From positions 1,674,001 through 1,738,000 of the forward strand of contig NZ_CP042819.1 in assembly GCF_008065155.1 (NCBI RefSeq): a stretch of 64,000 nt of DNA. The letters are read 5' to 3'. The position numbers and the translations under genes were made by a program. Shown in pieces: positions 38,304 through 47,270 of this stretch. The first letter of the stretch is position 1; each line of letters opens with the position of its first letter. The stretch comes from Octadecabacter sp. SW4 (GTDB lineage Bacteria > Pseudomonadota > Alphaproteobacteria > Rhodobacterales > Rhodobacteraceae). The notes beneath the pieces are model-generated. The model saw nothing but the letters and a program-made list of their open reading frames with translations, did not search any database and was not told where the DNA came from.

Positions 38304-39707
38304 ATGTCCGACCGTCCTGTCGTCACACGTTTCGCCCCCTCGCCCACGGGCGCGCTGCACATCGGCGGCGCACGCACCGCCCTGTTCAACTGGCTTTATG
38401 CGCGCGGGCGCGGCGGCAAGTTCCTGTTGCGGATCGAGGATACCGACAAGGCGCGCTCGACCCCCGAAAATCGGCAGGCCATCCTCGACGGGCTGACATG
38501 GCTGGGGCTGGACTGGGACGGCGCGCCGATCTCGCAAGCCGCCAATGCCGCGCGCCACGCTGGTGTGGCCCACGACATGCTGGCCCGGGGCGCGGCCTAT
38601 AAATGCTTTGCCACGCAGGACGAAATCGAGGCGTTTCGCGAAGCGGCGCGCGCGACCAAGTCCTCGACGCTCTACCGCTCGCCCTGGCGCGATGTGCCCG
38701 ACAGCGATCACCCCGATCTGCCATATGTCGTTCGCCTGAAAGCACCGCGCGACGGGGCCACCACGCTGCGCGACGCCGTACAGGGCGATGTCACATGGCA
38801 AAACGACCAGCTTGACGACATGATCCTGCTGCGCTCGGACGGCACCCCCGTTTACATGCTGGCGGTGGTGGTCGATGATCACGACATGGGCGTCACGCAT
38901 GTCATTCGCGGCGATGATCATCTGGCCAATGCATTTCGTCAAAACCTGATCTACGCGGCGATGGGTTGGGACAAACCGGTGCTGGCGCATATCCCGCTGA
39001 TTTTCGGCCCCGACGGCAAGAAGCTGTCAAAACGCCACGGCGCGACCGGGGCGGCCGAATATCAGGCGATGGGCTATCCGGCGGCGGGGATGCGCAACTA
39101 TCTGGCACGTCTGGGATGGAGCCACGGGGATGACGAATTTTTCACCGATGAACAGGCAAAGGCCTGGTTCGATCTGGACGGAATCGGCAAGTCACCGTCG
39201 CGTTTCGACTTCAAGAAACTGGACAATATCTGTGGCCAACATATCGCGGCGGCGGATGATGCTGCACTGCTGCATGAATTGCAGGCTTACCTTGCGGTAA
39301 CCGGCGCAGACCCCCTGGATGACACCCAGCGCGACCGCATGTCGCGCGGCATGTATTGCCTCAAGGAACGGGCCAAAACCTTTCCTGATCTTATTGAAAA
39401 GGCTCATTTTTTACTGACGGCCCGCCCGATCACCCCGGACGAGAAGGCCGCCAGACATCTTGACGATGTATCCCGTGGTATACTGAGAGAATTGACGCCG
39501 CAGTTGCAAAATGCTAGCTGGAACCGCGAGACGTTGGAGGCTGCCGTTTCGGCCCTTGCCCAAGCGCAGGAGTTGACACTTGGCAAGCTTGCCGGACCAT
39601 TGCGCGCCGCCCTTGCCGGGCGTGCCGCAACCCCCAGCGTTTTCGATATGATGCTTGTCCTTGGGCGCGACGAAACCATCGCCCGCCTGAATGACGCCGC
39701 GGGCTGA
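38304..39707 (+). CDS. gltX: Glutamyl-tRNA synthetase
   Basis: Class I aminoacyl-tRNA synthetase, 467 aa. HIGH-type motif in [23 protein letters not shown]-type motif in [30 protein letters not shown] is the family's substrate loop. Many Rhodobacteraceae carry two gltX genes; no second copy is in this window, so whether this charges tRNA-Glu only or is a relaxed paralogue cannot be told. Divergent from comEC. Confidence 0.95.
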   Translation: MSDRPVVTRFAPSPTGALHIGGARTALFNWLYARGRGGKFLLRIEDTDKARSTPENRQAILDGLTWLGLDWDGAPISQAANAARHAGVAHDMLARGAAYKCFATQDEIEAFREAARATKSSTLYRSPWRDVPDSDHPDLPYVVRLKAPRDGATTLRDAVQGDVTWQNDQLDDMILLRSDGTPVYMLAVVVDDHDMGVTHVIRGDDHLANAFRQNLIYAAMGWDKPVLAHIPLIFGPDGKKLSKRHGATGAAEYQAMGYPAAGMRNYLARLGWSHGDDEFFTDEQAKAWFDLDGIGKSPSRFDFKKLDNICGQHIAAADDAALLHELQAYLAVTGADPLDDTQRDRMSRGMYCLKERAKTFPDLIEKAHFLLTARPITPDEKAARHLDDVSRGILRELTPQLQNASWNRETLEAAVSALAQAQELTLGKLAGPLRAALAGRAATPSVFDMMLVLGRDETIARLNDAAG

Positions 39708-39803
39708 AACCTTTTCGTCATACTTTGACGTTAACCAGTTTTTTGACCGCGCAAACACGCCGCGGCGGGGTCTTCCCGTCGCCACCTAAAAAGGGGCACC
39801 CGA

Positions 39804-41099
39804 ATGGCTGACACAGCAAAGACCGCGACACTGAAAATTGGTGACAATTCATATGAATTGCCCGTGCACTCCCCGTCGGTTGGCCCCGATGTCGTCGACA
39901 TCCGCAAACTTTACGGTCAGGCGGGCGTGTTCACCTACGATCCCGGTTTCACCTCGACGGCGGCCTGTGACAGCACCATTACCTTTATCGACGGCGACAA
40001 GGGCGAATTGCTGCACCGCGGCTATCCGATCGACCAGTTGGCGGCCAAATCGCATTACCTCGAAGTGTGCTATTTGCTGCTTTACGGTGAACTGCCCTCG
40101 GCCCCGACGCTGGAAAAATTCGAGGCGCTGATCACCAATCACACGATGATCCACGAACAGATGCACATGTTCTTCCGCGGATTCCGCCGCGATGCGCATC
40201 CGATGGCCACGATGGTGGGTGTGGTTGGCGCAATGTCGGCGTTTTACCACGACTCCACTGATATCAATGACGAACACCAGCGCGAGGTGGCCAGCATCCG
40301 CCTGATCGCCAAGATGCCGACGATTGCCGCGATGGCCTATAAATATTCGATTGGCCAGCCGTTTGTGTATCCGCGCAACGACCTCGATTATGCGTCGAAC
40401 TTCTTGCACATGTGTTTTTCCGTCCCTGCTGAGGAATACAATGTGAACCCCGTGTTGGCCCGGGCGATGGACCGGATTTTCACGCTGCATGCCGATCATG
40501 AGCAAAACGCTTCGACTTCGACGGTGCGTCTGGCGTCATCTTCGGGGGCGAACCCCTTTGCCTGTATCGCGGCCGGGATTGCCTGCCTTTGGGGGCCGGC
40601 CCACGGTGGTGCGAACCAGGCCTGCCTTGAAATGCTCAAGGAAATTGGCACGGTTGATCGCATCCCCGAATTTATCGCCCGCGCCAAGGACAAGAACGAC
40701 AGCTACCGCCTGATGGGCTTTGGTCACCGCGTCTACAAAAACTTTGACCCCCGCGCGACGGTGCTGAAGCAATCCGCCGACGAGGTGCTGGACCTGCTGG
40801 GTGTTGAAAACAACCCGATCCTGCAAGTCGCCAAGGAGTTGGAGCGTCAGGCACTGGCCGACCCCTACTTCGCCGACAAAAAGCTGTTTCCGAACGTTGA
40901 TTTCTATTCGGGTATCATCCTCGAGGCGATGGGTTTCCCGACCTCGATGTTCACGCCGATCTTTGCCATGTCACGCACCGTGGGCTGGGTCAGCCAGTGG
41001 AAAGAACAGCTTGCCGATCCGCAGTTGAAAATCGGCCGTCCGCGCCAGTTGTATCTGGGCGAAACGATGCGCGATTATGTCGATATCGAAGACCGCTGA
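39804..41099 (+). CDS. gltA: Citrate synthase
   Basis: Condenses acetyl-CoA and oxaloacetate at the entry to the TCA cycle. 431 aa, the long hexameric gram-negative type. Signatures: [23 protein letters not shown], the active-site His in [27 protein letters not shown] and the final [13 protein letters not shown] terminator-like hairpin follows. Confidence 0.97.
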   Translation: MADTAKTATLKIGDNSYELPVHSPSVGPDVVDIRKLYGQAGVFTYDPGFTSTAACDSTITFIDGDKGELLHRGYPIDQLAAKSHYLEVCYLLLYGELPSAPTLEKFEALITNHTMIHEQMHMFFRGFRRDAHPMATMVGVVGAMSAFYHDSTDINDEHQREVASIRLIAKMPTIAAMAYKYSIGQPFVYPRNDLDYASNFLHMCFSVPAEEYNVNPVLARAMDRIFTLHADHEQNASTSTVRLASSSGANPFACIAAGIACLWGPAHGGANQACLEMLKEIGTVDRIPEFIARAKDKNDSYRLMGFGHRVYKNFDPRATVLKQSADEVLDLLGVENNPILQVAKELERQALADPYFADKKLFPNVDFYSGIILEAMGFPTSMFTPIFAMSRTVGWVSQWKEQLADPQLKIGRPRQLYLGETMRDYVDIEDR

Positions 41100-41120
41100 A
41101 CGGCGGTAAGATTGAAAAAG

Positions 41121-41157
41121 GGCCCTGCAGAGCGATCTGTGGGGTCATTTTATTTTC
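41121..41157 (+). terminator. Probable terminator after gltA
   Basis: CCCTGCAGA-GCGA-TCTGTGGGG gives an imperfect stem (one mismatch, one G-U pair, extended by outer pairs), followed by CATTTTATTTTC. Located 22 bp past the gltA stop. Confidence 0.6.
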
Positions 41158-41222
41158 GGGCCGGTGGCCACAGGTTTCGCGGCAAAAATGTCGCAGGTGT
41201 CGCACACTGAATTTTCGGCCCA

Positions 41223-41241
41223 TGATCCTATATCTGGATCA
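41223..41241. promoter_or_regulatory. TGATCC-N7-GGATCA dyad upstream of the alternative oxidase
   Basis: Perfect 6-7-6 inverted repeat ending 33 bp before the alternative oxidase start. Its form resembles a dimeric regulator site. It is not a consensus FNR box (TTGAT-N4-ATCAA). Confidence 0.4.
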
Positions 41242-41273
41242 AGGGTTAGCAACTTCAGAGAAGGGCACCTCCC

Positions 41274-41927
41274 ATGCGCCAGAACCACAGTTTTTCAACC
41301 ATCGAAGCTGACTTCGCCGCTTCGCATCACCCGCCAAAAGACTGGCGGGACCGGATAGCGTTGCGCGTCGTCAAGCTGATGCGGATCGTGCCCGACATGT
41401 TCTTTGCCAAACGCTATGGCCACCGCGCCGTGGTGCTGGAAACGGTCGCCGCTGTGCCCGGCATGGTTGGCGGGTTGTTGCAGCATCTTAAGGCGATCCG
41501 CCACATCCGCGACGATCAGGGCTGGATCAAGGAGTTGATCGACGAGGCCGACAACGAGCGGATGCACCTCATGACATTCATCCACATCGCGCAGCCGAGC
41601 CGGTTTGAGAGGGGTCTCATCATGGCGGTGCAGCTGATCTTTTATAACTTCTACTTCTTCCTCTATCTTTTCGCGCCTCGCATCGCGCACCGACTGGTCG
41701 GTTATCTGGAGGAAGAGGCGGTGACGTCCTATACTTCCTATCTGGCCGAGATCGATGCGGGCGAGATCGAAAACGTCCCTGCCCCACAGATCGCCATCGA
41801 CTACTGGAAGCTGCCCAAAGATGCCCGCCTGCGCGACGTGGTGCTGGTAATCCGCGAGGACGAGGCCCTGCACCGCGACACCAACCACCATTTCGCCAAT
41901 GAAATCGCGGCGCACAAGGCCCCGTGA
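41274..41927 (+). CDS. Alternative oxidase (cyanide-insensitive ubiquinol oxidase)
   Basis: 217-aa di-iron membrane-associated enzyme oxidising ubiquinol with oxygen without pumping protons. The ferritin-like four-helix ligands are all visible: LETVAAVPGM, NERMHLMTF, LEEEAVTSYTSYL and REDEALHRDTNHHFAN. The hydrophobic helices of the membrane-binding surface lie around residues 113-140. Standing alone behind gltA with its own dyad-bearing promoter region. Such genes are scattered among marine alphaproteobacteria and often respond to nitric oxide or respiratory inhibition. Confidence 0.93.
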   Translation: MRQNHSFSTIEADFAASHHPPKDWRDRIALRVVKLMRIVPDMFFAKRYGHRAVVLETVAAVPGMVGGLLQHLKAIRHIRDDQGWIKELIDEADNERMHLMTFIHIAQPSRFERGLIMAVQLIFYNFYFFLYLFAPRIAHRLVGYLEEEAVTSYTSYLAEIDAGEIENVPAPQIAIDYWKLPKDARLRDVVLVIREDEALHRDTNHHFANEIAAHKAP

Positions 41928-42046
41928 ACATCTGAAACGCAAAACTTAGCTTTCAAATGCAAGGAACAAAGCATTGTCTTCGGCAAAAGCATTTACGATG
42001 GCCGTAGGCACCTTTGGCCCCCTCTGCGACGGGTCTATTTCGCCGC

Positions 42047-42823
42047 TCAGCGCCCCTCGTAATTCGCCGGACGCTTTTCCAGAAACGCCAGCACGCCCTC
42101 TTTGAAATCGCGGGTCTTGCCGCAGGCACCTTGCAGGCGCGCCTCAAGCGCAAGTTGATCCTCGAGCGTGTTCTCGAACGATCCACGGATCGCATGCTTG
42201 ATATGGCCATAGGTTGTGGTCGGCCCCTTGGCCAGATGTGCGGCGCGGGCCTGCCAGTGATCGTTGAAATCCTTGGCCGGGGCCGTTTCAAAGATCATGC
42301 CCCAGTCACAGGCCTGTTTTGCAGATATCTTATCAGCAAACAGGGCCGCCCCCATCGCCTTGGCGGCGCCAATCTGGCGGGGCAGAAAATAGGTGCCACC
42401 GGCATCGGGGATCAGCCCGATGCGCGCAAAGGCCTGAATGAACACGGCATCTTCGGACGCGATCACCACATCAAAGGCCAGCGCAAGGTTCGCCCCTGCC
42501 CCCGCCGCCGCACCATTGACGGCCGCAATCGTCGGGATCGGGCAGTCCATGATGGCGCGCAGCATCGGCACATATTCGTCCCGCAACGTGCGCTCAAGAT
42601 CAAGGTTGGCGGCATTGCCCCCATCCCCCAGATCCTGCCCCGAACAAAACGCCGCCCCCGCGCCCGTCATCACCAACACGCGCGCGCGCGCCGCCGCATC
42701 CTTGACTGCATGGGTGATTTCGGCGCGCATCTGCGTGTTCAGCGCATTCATCACGTCAGGGCGGTTCAGTGTCAGCGTGGCAATATCATCGCGAACGACA
42801 AGGGTGATGGCCTGATAGTCCAT
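42047..42823 (-). CDS. Enoyl-CoA hydratase/isomerase family protein
   Basis: 258-aa crotonase-fold enzyme. LNRPDVMNALNTQM, the oxyanion-hole segments GAAFCSGQDLGDGG and NGAAAGAGANLALAFDVVIAS, and RIGLIPDAGGTYFLPR. The last resembles PaaG/PaaF-like members (2-(1,2-epoxyphenylacetyl)-CoA isomerase), but catalytic-residue spacing alone cannot fix the substrate and no other phenylacetate genes are here. Convergent with the alternative oxidase, with 119 bp between. Confidence 0.88.
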   Translation of the reverse strand: MDYQAITLVVRDDIATLTLNRPDVMNALNTQMRAEITHAVKDAAARARVLVMTGAGAAFCSGQDLGDGGNAANLDLERTLRDEYVPMLRAIMDCPIPTIAAVNGAAAGAGANLALAFDVVIASEDAVFIQAFARIGLIPDAGGTYFLPRQIGAAKAMGAALFADKISAKQACDWGMIFETAPAKDFNDHWQARAAHLAKGPTTTYGHIKHAIRGSFENTLEDQLALEARLQGACGKTRDFKEGVLAFLEKRPANYEGR

Positions 42824-42889
42824 TGCGGATCCTTCAACAGTTTGCGCTACCCTACTGAACTGATCCGTTCAGGAAAGCGAAACCATGCG

Positions 42890-43336
42890 TCACGAGCGTA
42901 AAATCTCGTCCAGACGCTTTTGTTCATCGGAGTCCAGATCCTTGTCCGGGGTGGCGTTGGCACGGGCGCGCACCACGCGGTAACCGATCAGCAAGGCCAG
43001 GATAAACATCACCGGACCCGCCGCCCAAAGCAGACGGTTCGCCCCGGTGTAAACCGGGCGCAGCAGCACAAATTCACCATAGCGATCAACGATATACTGC
43101 ACCGCTTCGGCATCACTGTCGCCCGCAACCAGTCGTTGGCGCAACAAAATGCGCAGATCGCGCGACACATCGGAATTGGATTCATCAATGCTTTCATTGC
43201 GGCACACAGGGCAGCGCAGCCCCTGGGACAGCTCGCGCGCGCGCTCTTCCAGGACCGGATCGTCCAGAATTTCATCCGGCTGCACGGCATAAAGCGGTGC
43301 CGCAAGCAGCAGGAAAATCAGGACAAGCCGCTTCAT
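42890..43336 (-). CDS. ccmH: Cytochrome c maturation protein CcmH (apocytochrome thiol reductant)
   Basis: 148 aa. Signal peptide or N-terminal helix (1-17), the redox motif LRCPVCRNESI near residue 41, and a C-terminal membrane helix (about 103-122). Keeps the CXXCH cysteines of apocytochromes reduced for heme ligation. Overlaps the end of ccmF as ATGA. Confidence 0.95.
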   Translation of the reverse strand: MKRLVLIFLLLAAPLYAVQPDEILDDPVLEERARELSQGLRCPVCRNESIDESNSDVSRDLRILLRQRLVAGDSDAEAVQYIVDRYGEFVLLRPVYTGANRLLWAAGPVMFILALLIGYRVVRARANATPDKDLDSDEQKRLDEILRS

Positions 43337-45306
43337 TCCGCAGGCACCCCCTGCATTCGCGCCTTGGCGGCCCCTGCCGCGACCCGCATGCGGCGATCAG
43401 ACAGGGAAATCAGCCCGCCAATCGCCATTACGATTGCCCCGCCCCAAATCCAGTTGGCAAAGGGTTTGACATAGGTGCGCACGGCCCAGCCGCCGCCATC
43501 TTGTGGGTCGCCAATCACCAGATAAAGATCGCGCAGGAACCCGTTATCGATCCCGGCTTCGGTCGTGGGCATGCCCGCGACCGGATAAATCCGTTTTTCA
43601 GGGAAGACATCGGCAACCAGACGACCATTGCGGTAGGCCAGCATTTCCGCCCGTGTCGCGATAAAATTCGGCCCCTGCACCTCGGTGACGCTACGCAATT
43701 CGATCTCGTAGCCCCCCAGGGCAAAGCGGTCACCGATGTCGGCCACGCGGATATCCTCTTGCTGCCATGCGGTCAGCGCCGAGGTCGCGAATATCGTGAT
43801 CCCCAGGCCCGCATGCGACAAGGCCTTGCCCCAATCGGCCCGTGGCAAGCGGGTCAGACGGCCCATACGTTGCGCAATCCCGTTGCGGCCCGTGCGGGTC
43901 CACAGATCAATCAGCGAGCCCGCGATCACCCAAACGCCCAGCAAAGTGCCAATCGGCCCCAGCGCCGAACGCCCCGTTTGCAGCGCAAATGCCAATCCGG
44001 CAAGCGCAATCGCCAGCACGAGAGCAGGCCAAAGCGGGCGCGCCGCCTTGCTGATAACGCCCCGTTTCCACGCCAGCATTGCACCAATCGGCAAGACCAC
44101 CGCCAGCGCCACCATGAAGGGCGAAAACGCCGCGTCAAAGAAGGGTGGGCCTACCGACAACGTGCGACCGAAAAACAGTTCCGCAACCAAGGGCCAGAGC
44201 GTGCCGACAAAGACCACGAACGCCGAAACCGACAGCAGGATATTGTTCAGAACGATCCCGCTTTCGCGGCTCACGGCGGCAAAGACGCCCTTGGATTCCA
44301 GCGCTTGGACACGCGCCGCGAACAGGCTGAGCGCGCCGCCGACAAACACGACAAGGATCGCGAGAATGAAGATGCCGCGCTCGGGGTCGTTCGCAAAGGC
44401 GTGCACCGACGTCAGCACCCCCGAGCGCACGATGAACGTGCCCAGCAGCGAAAAGCCGAACGCCAGGATCGCCAGCAGGATTGTCCAGGCCTTCAACGCC
44501 TCGCGCTTTTCGACGACGATGGCCGAGTGAAGCAAGGCTGTCGCAATCAGCCAGGGCATGAAGGACGCGTTTTCAACCGGATCCCAGAACCAGAAACCGC
44601 CCCAACCCAATTCGTAATAGGCCCACCACGACCCAAGCGCGATGCCCACGGTCAGGAACAGCCAGGCCGCCAATGTCCATGGGCGCACCCAGCGGGCCCA
44701 TGCGGCATCGACGCGCCCTTCGATCAGGGCAGCCACCGCAAAACTGAACGACATCGAAAGGCCCACGTAGCCCAAATAAAGAAACGGCGGATGAAACGCC
44801 AAGCCAAGATCTTGCAACAGCGGATTCAGGTCCTGACCGTTCAGAGGCGGCACCTCGAGGCGCAGGAAAGGATTGGACGTCAGCAGAATGAACCCGAAAA
44901 AGGCAACACCAATCGCGGCTTGCACCGATAATACCCGTGCGCGCAGACGTTCGGGCAGATTGCCGCCAAACCACGCAGCGCAGGCCCCGAACAGGGTCAG
45001 GATCAGCAGCCAAAGCAGCAGCGACCCTTCGTGATTGCCCCACACGCCGGTGATCTTGTATAACATCGGCTTGTCGCTGTGCGAGTTCAGGAACACCAGC
45101 TGCAACGAAAAGTCCGACGTCACAAAGGCCCATGTCAGGGCGGCAAACGAGAACCCCACAAGGATAAATTGCACCGTGGCCGCCGGTTCAGCGACCGCCA
45201 TCCAATTGCGCCAGCCTTTTGTTGCGCCGACCATGGGAACCACCATCTGAATGACAGCGACCGCAAAGGCCAGAATCAACGCGAAATGTCCAAGCTCTGT
45301 AATCAT
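43333..45306 (-). CDS. ccmF: Heme lyase subunit CcmF
   Basis: 657-aa polytopic inner-membrane protein, part of the heme-apocytochrome ligation complex with CcmH. The WWD-type heme-handling domain is seen in the WGGFWFWDPVENASFMPW stretch, and about 14 hydrophobic segments span the protein. HPPFLYLGYVGLSM is another conserved part. Begins 120 bp downstream of the endolysin/holin cassette on the same strand. Confidence 0.96.
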   Translation of the reverse strand: MITELGHFALILAFAVAVIQMVVPMVGATKGWRNWMAVAEPAATVQFILVGFSFAALTWAFVTSDFSLQLVFLNSHSDKPMLYKITGVWGNHEGSLLLWLLILTLFGACAAWFGGNLPERLRARVLSVQAAIGVAFFGFILLTSNPFLRLEVPPLNGQDLNPLLQDLGLAFHPPFLYLGYVGLSMSFSFAVAALIEGRVDAAWARWVRPWTLAAWLFLTVGIALGSWWAYYELGWGGFWFWDPVENASFMPWLIATALLHSAIVVEKREALKAWTILLAILAFGFSLLGTFIVRSGVLTSVHAFANDPERGIFILAILVVFVGGALSLFAARVQALESKGVFAAVSRESGIVLNNILLSVSAFVVFVGTLWPLVAELFFGRTLSVGPPFFDAAFSPFMVALAVVLPIGAMLAWKRGVISKAARPLWPALVLAIALAGLAFALQTGRSALGPIGTLLGVWVIAGSLIDLWTRTGRNGIAQRMGRLTRLPRADWGKALSHAGLGITIFATSALTAWQQEDIRVADIGDRFALGGYEIELRSVTEVQGPNFIATRAEMLAYRNGRLVADVFPEKRIYPVAGMPTTEAGIDNGFLRDLYLVIGDPQDGGGWAVRTYVKPFANWIWGGAIVMAIGGLISLSDRRMRVAAGAAKARMQGVPAE

Positions 45307-45414
45307 GCCCCGACCCTAAACCATGATCGCGGCAGGCAAAATCGAAATCGCTGAGCGCCAAATGAAATGCCGATCACAAATTCCGGAACTTATGCAACAT
45401 TTCCACGCAGAACC

Positions 45415-45618
45415 TTAAAGCGTTAGTCCGCCGCGCAGCGCATAGGCGATCGCGGCCATCAGCAAGGTGCCGATAATCAGGCGCACGAGCCATTTCAACG
45501 TGTCCTCGATCGCCGTCAGGCGTTGTTCGACATTGGCGCGATGCACCGATTCAATTGCGGCCTGCATTTCCAGTTTCGCGATCCGTTTTTCCACTTCGCG
45601 CATCCAGTCATCCGTCAT
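45415..45618 (-). CDS. XhlA-like small membrane protein of the lysis cassette
   Basis: 67 aa. The coiled-coil N-terminus (VEKRIAKLEMQAAIESVHR, then RLTAIEDTLKWLV) is followed by one C-terminal membrane helix (LIIGTLLMAAIAYAL), the XhlA/hemolysin pattern. ATG 45618 overlaps the holin stop by 11 bp. In phage and gene-transfer-agent lysis units this type of protein assists the holin. Third gene of a muramidase-holin-XhlA operon. Confidence 0.8.
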   Translation of the reverse strand: MTDDWMREVEKRIAKLEMQAAIESVHRANVEQRLTAIEDTLKWLVRLIIGTLLMAAIAYALRGGLTL

Positions 45619-46165
45619 CGCGCGCCTGCCAATCTGCCAGCGCGGGGTTGGTATCAGTGCGGGCATCAACAGGATCGGTCGGCGCAAGCTGCGCCCCCGC
45701 TCCCAGCGCATCAAGCGCGCGAATGTTGCGTGTCACCTCGCTCGCCCGGGACACGGTTTCCGCGATAGAGCGTTGAAATTGCTGGCCCACGGCCTGATGG
45801 CGCGCGCCAAAGTAAAAACTGACGATTGCCCCCATCAGCCACCAAAGCGGTTCAGGCACCAGCGCAATCCCCTGCATCCGGCTGGCAAACCAGATCGGAT
45901 TGACCATCGCCGTGACGAACAGCCCCAGCGTGCCAAAGGCCAGCAACGGGCGCGGCAGCCGGTTGAGCGCGTCAACCAGCCGATCAAAAATTCCGCGCCG
46001 CGGCGTGGCAAACTCCGCCGCAAACTGGCGCATCGCCTGCTGCTTCACATCAGCGCCGCGCTGTCCCGCAGCTTCGGCGTTTTCACGGAACACTTCTGCC
46101 GTTTCAACGATCACATTGCGCCCGTCCCCGAACACGGCGCTGAAAATCCGTTCGATCAGCCCCAT
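45608..46165 (-). CDS. Holin family protein (3-TM holin)
   Basis: 185 aa with two or three hydrophobic segments (about 75-92, 103-125) and charged flanks, matching the 3TM_holin family. LPRPLLAFGTLGLFVTAMVNP and LWWLMGAIVSFYFGARHQ are typical. Overlaps the muramidase stop by 10 bp. In Rhodobacter capsulatus an equivalent endolysin/holin pair, unlinked to the structural cluster, releases gene transfer agent; the same role is likely here. Confidence 0.88.
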   Translation of the reverse strand: MGLIERIFSAVFGDGRNVIVETAEVFRENAEAAGQRGADVKQQAMRQFAAEFATPRRGIFDRLVDALNRLPRPLLAFGTLGLFVTAMVNPIWFASRMQGIALVPEPLWWLMGAIVSFYFGARHQAVGQQFQRSIAETVSRASEVTRNIRALDALGAGAQLAPTDPVDARTDTNPALADWQARDDG

Positions 46166-46767
46166 GCGGCCACCCGTGCACGGTGTGCGGCATCCGTCAG
46201 TTGATAGCGCGGCGAAATGAATTCCTCGGCCCGGATGATCCAGCCGCCCTTGCCGCCATCGCGGCGGCGCGCATATTTGCGGCTTGCCGGGCGGGCATCG
46301 CCCAAGGCGTAGTAATAGTTGCGCCGCGCGATCCCGTAGGCATCGGCGAGATGATCAGGTGCGGCGGCTTCGGCCCGAAATGCGGCGGCAATCGTCTGCG
46401 GGCCGATCACGCCGTCCACATCGACTTCGATGCGCATGTCATTGAAAAGGCGCTGCAATATCTTGACCGCATTGGCGCCCGCGTTGACATACATGTCAAA
46501 GACAGATGCCTGCAGCACCTGCGGCAGTTCGCCGATGCGCGGGCGTTCAAAATAATGCTGCACGAAAATCCTTACCGCCTGATCCCGGGTCAGGGCCGCG
46601 ACATCCGCCGCATCAACCCGTCCGTCGCCCGTCAGATCACGCCCAAGGCGCTGCATCGTGCCGATTGTCACGCCGAAATTGGTCGCGCCGCCCGGATCAT
46701 CGGGATCATCCACATATCCGCCCTCGCGGGCGACGATCTGTTGCGCGATTTGGTATACGTCCTGCAT
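46156..46767 (-). CDS. Holin-associated N-acetylmuramidase (GH108), GTA-type endolysin
   Basis: 203-aa murein hydrolase. The GH108 catalytic motif is REGGYVDDPDDPGGATNFGVT split around the catalytic Glu (residue 16). An inserted calcium-loop-like segment DLTGDGRVDAADVAAL follows, and a C-terminal peptidoglycan-binding domain starts near residue 120 (DGVIGPQTIAAAF). ATG 46767 has GGGG at good spacing; an alternative TTG at 46794 would add nine residues. It lacks a signal peptide, so a holin is needed for export. Confidence 0.9.
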   Translation of the reverse strand: MQDVYQIAQQIVAREGGYVDDPDDPGGATNFGVTIGTMQRLGRDLTGDGRVDAADVAALTRDQAVRIFVQHYFERPRIGELPQVLQASVFDMYVNAGANAVKILQRLFNDMRIEVDVDGVIGPQTIAAAFRAEAAAPDHLADAYGIARRNYYYALGDARPASRKYARRRDGGKGGWIIRAEEFISPRYQLTDAAHRARVAAWG

Positions 46768-46770
46768 GAT

Positions 46771-46794
46771 TTGCCCCACGTTGATGCGGGGCAA
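46771..46794 (-). promoter_or_regulatory. Hairpin covering the endolysin ribosome binding site
   Basis: TTGCCCC-N10-GGGGCAA is a perfect 7-bp inverted repeat. On the minus strand the second arm contains the GGGG that serves as Shine-Dalgarno for the ATG at 46767, six bases away. The first arm begins at the alternative TTG start. Folding would hide the ribosome binding site, so translation of the lytic enzyme may be gated. Confidence 0.5.
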
Positions 46795-46823
46795 AATCTG
46801 GCGTGCAAACGTTAATGCGGGGT

Positions 46824-47270
46824 CTAGCTACCGTCCGGTGTCTGGTAAACGCCCTGTTCCTGCAAGGCGTCGATGACTTCCTTTGGCATATAGGTTTCAT
46901 CGTGTTTTGCAAGGATTTCAACGGCTTCAAAGGTGCCGTCAACATAGCGGCCCTGCCCGATCATGCCTTGGCCTTCCTCAAACAGGTCCGGCAGAATACC
47001 GGTAAAGGTCACCGGAACATCGGCCCCGCCATCGGTAACGACAAAGCGGACTTCGGTGCCGGTGCCGCGCACAACGCTGCCCTCGGCCACCAGCCCGCCC
47101 ATGCGGAACAATTCGGTTTCGCCGGGGGGCGCGGCGATCACCTCGCTGGGCGAGCGGAAATAGTTGATCCCGTCCGACATCCCCCAGCCGATCAGGGCGG
47201 TCGCCCCCGCCAGCGCCACGAACGCCAGCACGATAACCTGTATCCGTCGCTGTTTCTTAAGCCCGCGCAT
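46824..47270 (-). CDS. ccmE: Heme chaperone CcmE
   Basis: 148-aa membrane-tethered periplasmic protein that binds heme covalently and passes it to CcmF. N-terminal basic segment and helix (11-30), an OB-fold region, and the heme-binding HDETYMP motif with H123 and Y127. Start overlaps the argC stop as TAATG. Separated from ccmF-ccmH by the lysis cassette. Confidence 0.95.
   Translation of the reverse strand: MRGLKKQRRIQVIVLAFVALAGATALIGWGMSDGINYFRSPSEVIAAPPGETELFRMGGLVAEGSVVRGTGTEVRFVVTDGGADVPVTFTGILPDLFEEGQGMIGQGRYVDGTFEAVEILAKHDETYMPKEVIDALQEQGVYQTPDGS

Noticed and set aside
43297..44931. 544-codon plus-strand frame opposite ccmF
   Set aside because: Highly basic, repetitive composition typical of an antisense shadow; ccmF is clear on the other strand.
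45415..46767. Prophage remnant
   Set aside because: Only lysis genes are present, in the order and family expected of a gene-transfer-agent cassette; no capsid, tail or integrase genes are nearby.
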